Shown here: piece after piece, positions 5,740 to 9,401 of the stretch | Layout of the letters: each line of letters begins with the position of its first letter | How positions within the stretch are numbered: the stretch's first letter is position 1 | Source of the DNA: Deltaproteobacteria bacterium | GTDB taxonomy: Bacteria > Desulfobacterota > Desulfobacteria > Desulfobacterales > ETH-SRB1 | Length of the DNA: 9,401 nt | Direction of reading: 5' to 3' | NCBI GenBank assembly: GCA_030262795.1 | Contig: JAJSZO010000097.1 | Span: 1-9,401, forward strand | Notes under the pieces: model-generated | The model's input: only the letters and a program-made list of their open reading frames with translations | Databases searched by the model: none | Told to the model about the DNA's origin: nothing | Translations under genes and position numbers: made by a program

Positions 5740-7494
5740 ATGGAAGAGAAAAAAAGAGAGGATCAAAACGCGGATGTCATTGAGTGCCAGGCGAAAAGCA
5801 GTTTTTCTGATTTTTGGAAGCTCGAAGACTACTGGGCTATCTGGCTTGGTTTTTTATTACTTATCATTGGTATTGTGATCTATTTCCCGCGGGCTCCCGC
5901 CAATATGCAGGAAACTATTGCCAAGGCAAATGCCACATTGGAGGCGGAGTCGCAAAGGGCGCCGTTCAAGACCATTGCCTGGTATCAAGCTGTGGATGCT
6001 AAAACGGGACTTAAAGCAACCAGTTCCCAACTTGGAAAAAAGATAAAGAATTTCTTAAGCAAACCAAAAAAATGGAGTGCGAACCCTTTGAGCGCTCTTT
6101 TTATGAACAAAGAGGCGGCAGAGGCAGTCAAACTAAAGGCGATGGTCAAATACAAAGCTGCCCGGGAAAAAGAAGTCATGGCTTTGGAGGGGGCTAAGGT
6201 TGCTGAAGACGCAGCATCTGCCGCAGGCTTTAATAATGAAACCCTCAATGCTGAGGCAAGCAATGCAATAGATACATGGCGCGCTGCCCACACAAAGGCC
6301 TCAAAAACCAAGTCTAAGATCAATGTCCATTCTTACAATCTTATACCATCCCTTATTTGTCTTATGATTGTTCTATCTGTCTTTTTTGGAATCGGATGGA
6401 AGGTTATGGGCAATTCAATGACAAAATTCATGGCAGGCTTTGTTTTTGTTTTTCTTATGGCTGTTATAGCTTACATCGCAGAAGGCAATGCAACAATGAA
6501 AAATTACGGCATTGGATACGCTGCATGGGCAATTCTCTTTGGCCTGATTATAAGCAACACAGTGGGAACGCCCAAGTGGGTGATGCCTGCTGTTCAAACC
6601 GAATATTATATCAAAACAGGACTTGTGTTGTTAGGCGCGGAAATACTGTTTGGAAAAATACTCTTAATCGGTGTCCCCGGGATTTTCGTGGCGTGGGTAG
6701 TTACCCCTACTGTGCTGATCTGCACTTACATATTCGGACAAAAGGTCGTCAAAATGCCGTCTAAAACGCTCAATATGACCATTTCGGCAGACATGTCCGT
6801 GTGTGGCGTCTCGGCAGCTATAGCCACTGCTGCTGCCTGTCGAGCCAAGAAAGAGGAGCTGACCCTTGCCGTAGGATTTTCTCTGGTTTTTACCTCCATC
6901 ATGATGATTGCTATGCCCGCTGTCATTAAACTGGTGGGGATGCCCTATATCCTGGGAGGAGCGTGGATGGGCGGAACCATTGATTCCACTGGCGCTGTAG
7001 CTGCTGCCGGAGCCTTTCTGAGCCAACGGGCACTTTATGTAGCCGCTACCATAAAGATGATCCAGAATGTCCTGATCGGAGTAATCGCCTTTGGCGTTGC
7101 TGTTTATTGGTGCGCGCGGGTTGAATGTGTCCCGGGCCAGAAAGTAAGTGCCATGGAAATCTGGCACCGCTTTCCCAAGTTTGTATTGGGATTTATCACC
7201 GCGTCTGTTGTCTTCTCTGTAGTGTATGAGTACCTTGGCAGTGACGTATCTCATGCTTTAATAGACCATGGAGCAATCAGGGGGATGTCGAAGATTTTCA
7301 GGGGGTGGTTCTTCTGTCTAGCTTTTGTCAGCATAGGATTAGCCACCAATTTTCGTGAACTGAAAAAATATTTTAAAGGAGGCAAACCTTTTATTCTCTA
7401 TGTATGCGGCCAGTCATTTAATCTGATGCTTACACTTCTAATGGCATACATAATGTTTTACCTGGTCTTTCCTGAGATCACAGCAAGGATTTAA
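5740..7494 (+). CDS. YeiH-family putative anion (sulfate) exporter with large N-terminal insertion
   Basis: Polytopic inner-membrane protein of the YeiH/putative sulfate exporter family. Family hallmarks are KTGLVLLGAE (292-301), SVCGVSAAIATAA (353-365), GGTIDSTGAVAAAG (411-424) and PKFVLGFI (479-486), with many hydrophobic spans from about residue 201 to the end. At 584 residues it is much longer than a typical YeiH (about 350). An extra first span (about 32-49) is followed by a roughly 150-residue soluble Ala/Lys/Glu-rich helical segment before the family core. The usual H-D/E-x-x-Q in the GTTIHxxxQV motif is replaced here by DSTGAV, so substrate or coupling may differ. ATG 5740 is preferred over GTG 5734 because GAGG (5731-5734) serves it. 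A promoter lies at 5630-5659. Sulfate export is a family label, not shown here. Confidence 0.85.
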   Translation: MEEKKREDQNADVIECQAKSSFSDFWKLEDYWAIWLGFLLLIIGIVIYFPRAPANMQETIAKANATLEAESQRAPFKTIAWYQAVDAKTGLKATSSQLGKKIKNFLSKPKKWSANPLSALFMNKEAAEAVKLKAMVKYKAAREKEVMALEGAKVAEDAASAAGFNNETLNAEASNAIDTWRAAHTKASKTKSKINVHSYNLIPSLICLMIVLSVFFGIGWKVMGNSMTKFMAGFVFVFLMAVIAYIAEGNATMKNYGIGYAAWAILFGLIISNTVGTPKWVMPAVQTEYYIKTGLVLLGAEILFGKILLIGVPGIFVAWVVTPTVLICTYIFGQKVVKMPSKTLNMTISADMSVCGVSAAIATAAACRAKKEELTLAVGFSLVFTSIMMIAMPAVIKLVGMPYILGGAWMGGTIDSTGAVAAAGAFLSQRALYVAATIKMIQNVLIGVIAFGVAVYWCARVECVPGQKVSAMEIWHRFPKFVLGFITASVVFSVVYEYLGSDVSHALIDHGAIRGMSKIFRGWFFCLAFVSIGLATNFRELKKYFKGGKPFILYVCGQSFNLMLTLLMAYIMFYLVFPEITARI

Positions 7495-7498
7495 CTAT

Positions 7499-7633
7499 TG
7501 CTTGAACGAAAACCCCGTTCGGTCAATGGTTTTAAGTTTTAAGTTTTAGGTTAAAAAAAAGCGGCAATCTCAGCGAGTTGGCAATTTCTAAACAAAATTA
7601 AAAAACCATATTTCCGGATTTTCGTTCAAGCTC
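7499..7633. mobile_element. MITE-like insertion between the transporter and the small membrane protein gene
   Basis: A 135-bp non-coding element. GCTTGAACGAAAA (7500-7512) at the left is the exact complement of 7619-7631 at the right, a 13-bp perfect terminal inverted repeat, with weaker similarity inward (ATGGTTTT in both arms). The direct repeat TAACTAT flanks it at 7492-7498 and 7634-7640, as expected for a 7-bp target duplication. Inside are three heptamer units TTTTAAG/TTTTAGG (7530-7550) and an A-rich run (7553-7560). No transposase is encoded. The left target copy contains the stop codon of the transporter gene and the right copy overlaps the ATG of the next gene. Deleting one repeat and the element rebuilds a TAA-CT-ATG junction. 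Confidence 0.78.
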
Positions 7634-7638
7634 TAACT

Positions 7639-7941
7639 ATGGAAACTGCAATAAATCAAAAAAGAGTTGAGACAGGCTCAGGACTAAAGCGTTTTTTGCA
7701 TGTATCCCTGCAATGGGCACGCATGTTCCTGTGCATATTCCTTATCTGGGCATTTATGTTCATTGCGGCCCCCTGGGTTGAAAAAATGCCGGCGGTGGAG
7801 CCCATTATTTGTTTTATTGATGAGAATTACATTGATGCCAGTGCGTTGTATTACACCGAGATAGAGGAGTTCTTCGAGGCGGAAATTCACATGGAAAACA
7901 CGATGAATTTTGCGCCTCGCGGACATTCGGGATCTTTGTGA
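7639..7941 (+). CDS. Small single-span membrane protein, function unknown
   Basis: A 100-residue protein I do not recognise. A basic N-terminus (residues 8-28) leads into one hydrophobic span (about 28-46, FLCIFLIWAFMFIAA). An acidic C-terminal region rich in Glu, Asp and Tyr (60-86) follows, probably outside the cytoplasm by the positive-inside rule. Cys32 and Cys58 are the only cysteines. The ATG lies in the right copy of the TAACTAT repeat flanking the 7499-7633 insertion and now has no ribosome site. Before the insertion, AAGGA inside the transporter gene (7485-7489) would have stood seven bases upstream of it. That arrangement suggests it was a translationally coupled partner of the YeiH-family transporter, perhaps an accessory subunit. 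Reading frame and composition look like a real gene; whether it is still expressed is uncertain. Confidence 0.65.
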   Translation: METAINQKRVETGSGLKRFLHVSLQWARMFLCIFLIWAFMFIAAPWVEKMPAVEPIICFIDENYIDASALYYTEIEEFFEAEIHMENTMNFAPRGHSGSL

Positions 7942-7951
7942 TGTTTTTTTC

Positions 7952-9034
7952 CTACGCTCCAAGCCGCTTATAACACGTTATGCAGCATTGAGGTGTTTCC
8001 GGCAGGATTTGCTTAGAGCTTCTCGTTATATTTGGATTGAAAAACTCTCTGAAGCCGGAGTATTCCTTCTTGTTCCAGATATGGGTTAAGCTTTCGTTCC
8101 GGATATTGCCAAAGGAGATTCCTCTTATCGGAAAAGATTGACCTTTGAAGATGTAACAGGGAGGATTACTGTCACCGGGTTCGCGATTTTCACAGAGAAC
8201 CGGATCAATAAGAACGCATGGGACGACTTCGCCTTCAACATTGATGACGCATGCGTGGAGGATATTTTCGCGGCAGCGCAATGAGGCATCATCAATGCCG
8301 GGGCCGTGATAGTCAAAGATGATGTTTTCAATGGCTGCTTTGTCTTTGATCTCCTTCAGTATACTGCTATAATAATCTATTTCTTCTGTATCGTTGAAGA
8401 TCGCTTCTGAGAAAAGTTTTGTCTCAATGATCAAAGTCAAGTTACTAATTACTATCTGTTTTGCTCCCACCTTTTTTGCAAGGGTAAGAATTTCCTTAAG
8501 TTCATGAAAATTGGACATAAGCATAAGATAGGCGAGATGCACCGCCGGGACATTAGTTTTCCTTTCAGCTTTTATCTTGCTTAGCAGTTCAAGATTGGAA
8601 ACGAGTTTATTAAAGTCGGTCCCTTTACGAATCCGGTTGTGGGTTGTTGCGGTAGTGCCGGCGAGACTGATACCGATGATGTCCAACTCCAAATCAACCA
8701 GCTTGCGGATGGTCTCTTCGGTAAGAAGCATGCCGTTTGTAGTAAACCCCACGCATTTCCCTTGATCCTTGCAAATTCGGATCATTTCAAAGATATCGTT
8801 ATTAAGAAGAGGTTCTCCCCACCCCTGCAGGTAAACCATATCCGTATATTTGAGAAAAGGAATCAATTTATGAAAGAGCTTTATCGGCATCTGTTTGCTT
8901 GTCCAGCGGTTTTTCATCAGGGTATGCGGACAATAGATGCAGGCTCCATTGCAGTGGGTCGTTATTTCAACCTGAACCCAGTCCAGAGTCGGGCTCCCGA
9001 TTTTGTCCAGTTGTTTTTTAAACCATTTAAACAT
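7952..9034 (-). CDS. Radical SAM/SPASM domain protein, substrate unknown
   Basis: Iron-sulfur enzyme of the radical SAM superfamily, cytosolic. The 360-residue product has the S-adenosylmethionine cluster motif CNGACIYC (Cys28, Cys32, Cys35) in the usual context after VEITTHC. GWGEPLL (71-77) is the SAM-binding GGE-type motif, and TTNGMLL (98-104) and GISLAGT (121-127) are barrel strands. The C-terminal part is SPASM-like: cysteines 254, 262, 273, 281 and 293, the FGNIRNESLTHIWN stretch (308-321), and a final cluster Cys350, Cys351 and Cys354. This suggests one or two auxiliary Fe-S clusters. SPASM proteins modify peptides or mature enzymes, but no precursor peptide or partner enzyme is visible nearby. 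It converges on the small membrane protein gene with a 10-base gap. The ATG lacks a strong ribosome site; a hairpin lies directly upstream. Confidence 0.87.
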   Translation of the reverse strand: MFKWFKKQLDKIGSPTLDWVQVEITTHCNGACIYCPHTLMKNRWTSKQMPIKLFHKLIPFLKYTDMVYLQGWGEPLLNNDIFEMIRICKDQGKCVGFTTNGMLLTEETIRKLVDLELDIIGISLAGTTATTHNRIRKGTDFNKLVSNLELLSKIKAERKTNVPAVHLAYLMLMSNFHELKEILTLAKKVGAKQIVISNLTLIIETKLFSEAIFNDTEEIDYYSSILKEIKDKAAIENIIFDYHGPGIDDASLRCRENILHACVINVEGEVVPCVLIDPVLCENREPGDSNPPCYIFKGQSFPIRGISFGNIRNESLTHIWNKKEYSGFREFFNPNITRSSKQILPETPQCCITCYKRLGA

Positions 9035-9053
9035 AGTAACTACTCAGGTTACT
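9035..9053 (-). promoter_or_regulatory. Short inverted repeat at the radical SAM gene start
   Basis: AGTAAC (9035-9040) and GTTACT (9048-9053) are perfect inverted repeats separated by 7 bases, ending directly at the start codon of the radical SAM gene. In the mRNA the loop would hold TGAG, the only ribosome-site-like word, so the hairpin could tune translation. It could also be an operator. The stem is only 6 bp, so chance is possible. Confidence 0.3.
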
Positions 9054-9121
9054 GAAAAATTTCTCCAAACATCAATACATCCGTTACGAATAAAAACGTG
9101 ATTGTCGATTGAATAAATCTG

Positions 9122-9401
9122 TTATTTATCTTTCTCTTTCTTGACCTCATCCTGGAAATTTGAATCAGTCTCCTTTTTGCCCATAAGAACAGACAGGTCA
9201 ATCCCTGCTTTCTCAGCAAGTGGACCAAAAAGCGGCAGCAATGCCTTCAGACCCGATGTGCCGTGTATAAATCCCTCAGCCATATTACCAATTTCCAGAC
9301 CTTTGTTGAATTTTTTCATCATATTGGCCAGGGTTTCCGGATCGCCGAAGATGGTCATATCAGCTTTTGATGTCATCTGGCCTATTGCCTGCGCCATTGC
9401 A
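9122..9401 (-). CDS. Unrecognised protein, probably partial at the window edge
   Basis: At least 91 residues, reading from the right edge to a TAA at 9122-9124. An ATG exists at 9397, but the frame is still open at the edge of the window, so the true start may lie outside. The visible part has no signal peptide. It shows amphipathic helical stretches with Met and Gly residues (about 20-60 of the visible portion), a hydrophobic GLKALLPLFGPLA segment, and a charged Lys/Glu/Asp-rich tail. I do not recognise the family. A link to DUF1641-type proteins crossed my mind but the typical C-terminal motif is absent. It lies 87 bases upstream of the radical SAM gene on the same strand and could be transcribed with it. 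Confidence 0.6.
   Translation of the reverse strand, partial: AMAQAIGQMTSKADMTIFGDPETLANMMKKFNKGLEIGNMAEGFIHGTSGLKALLPLFGPLAEKAGIDLSVLMGKKETDSNFQDEVKKEKDK

Noticed and set aside
6664..7254. Long minus-strand open frame (196 codons) opposite the YeiH-family gene
   Set aside because: It lies wholly antisense to a transporter with clear family motifs, its product is low-complexity and motif-free, and it has no supporting context.
7944..7950. T-run between the converging small membrane protein and radical SAM genes as a terminator
   Set aside because: No stable GC stem precedes the seven Ts.
7639..9034. Small ORF plus radical SAM/SPASM gene as a peptide-modification (RiPP) pair
   Set aside because: The small ORF encodes a membrane protein with a long hydrophobic span and only two cysteines, is transcribed in the opposite direction, and belongs by its junction with the transporter.
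8639..9055. Plus-strand 138-codon open frame opposite the radical SAM gene
   Set aside because: It overlaps the coding strand of the SAM-cluster motif, and the cysteine spacing shows that the minus strand is the real gene.
9122..9401. DUF1641-type protein linked to sulfide:quinone oxidoreductase
   Set aside because: Only the helical character fits; the characteristic C-terminal DUF1641 pattern is not present in the visible part.

Overview
The window reads as chromosomal DNA from a moderately AT-rich, free-living Gram-negative bacterium. The gene content (Do/HtrA protease, DUF1844 protein, long-form SerA, Ndk, TrmJ-type methyltransferase, large YeiH-type transporter, radical SAM/SPASM enzyme) and the style of the intergenic repeats suggest a Desulfobacterota-like, perhaps Desulfobacterales-like, sulfate reducer. 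That placement is an impression from gene families; no marker gene in the window proves it.

Layout. Positions 87-3715 hold a minus-strand cluster transcribed serA, DUF1844 protein, degP-type protease. It is split by a palindromic repeat at 1584-1660. Positions 3716-4302 form a 587-base divergent intergenic region. It holds a possible serA promoter, a promoter-to-terminator unit that could be a small RNA or an old repeat (3847-4032), and a 165-bp MITE-like element with 32-bp terminal inverted repeats flanked by TTA (4063-4227). Positions 4303-5446 hold ndk and a SpoU/TrmJ-type methyltransferase on the plus strand, separated by a hairpin that overlaps the ndk stop. Positions 5447-5739 hold a possible 38-codon ORF or gene remnant, a decayed relative of the 4063-4227 element, and a good sigma-70-like promoter for the next gene.

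Positions 5740-7941 hold a 584-residue YeiH-family transporter with a large extra N-terminal region, followed by a 100-residue single-span membrane protein. A second, unrelated MITE-like element (7499-7633) lies exactly between these two genes. It is flanked by a 7-bp direct repeat, TAACTAT, that contains the transporter stop codon in one copy and overlaps the small gene's start codon in the other. Removing the element and one repeat restores a two-base gene junction with an AAGGA ribosome binding site correctly placed. The insertion therefore appears to have cut a translationally linked pair apart.

Positions 7952-9034 hold a converging minus-strand radical SAM/SPASM enzyme of unknown substrate. 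At 9122 onward lies the C-terminal part of an unrecognised minus-strand protein that may run off the window.

The left half is housekeeping (envelope protein quality control, serine synthesis, nucleotide balance, tRNA modification). The right half is accessory. The most distinctive signals are the small non-autonomous elements at gene junctions and the transporter plus small membrane protein pair; no defence, phage or CRISPR system is visible.
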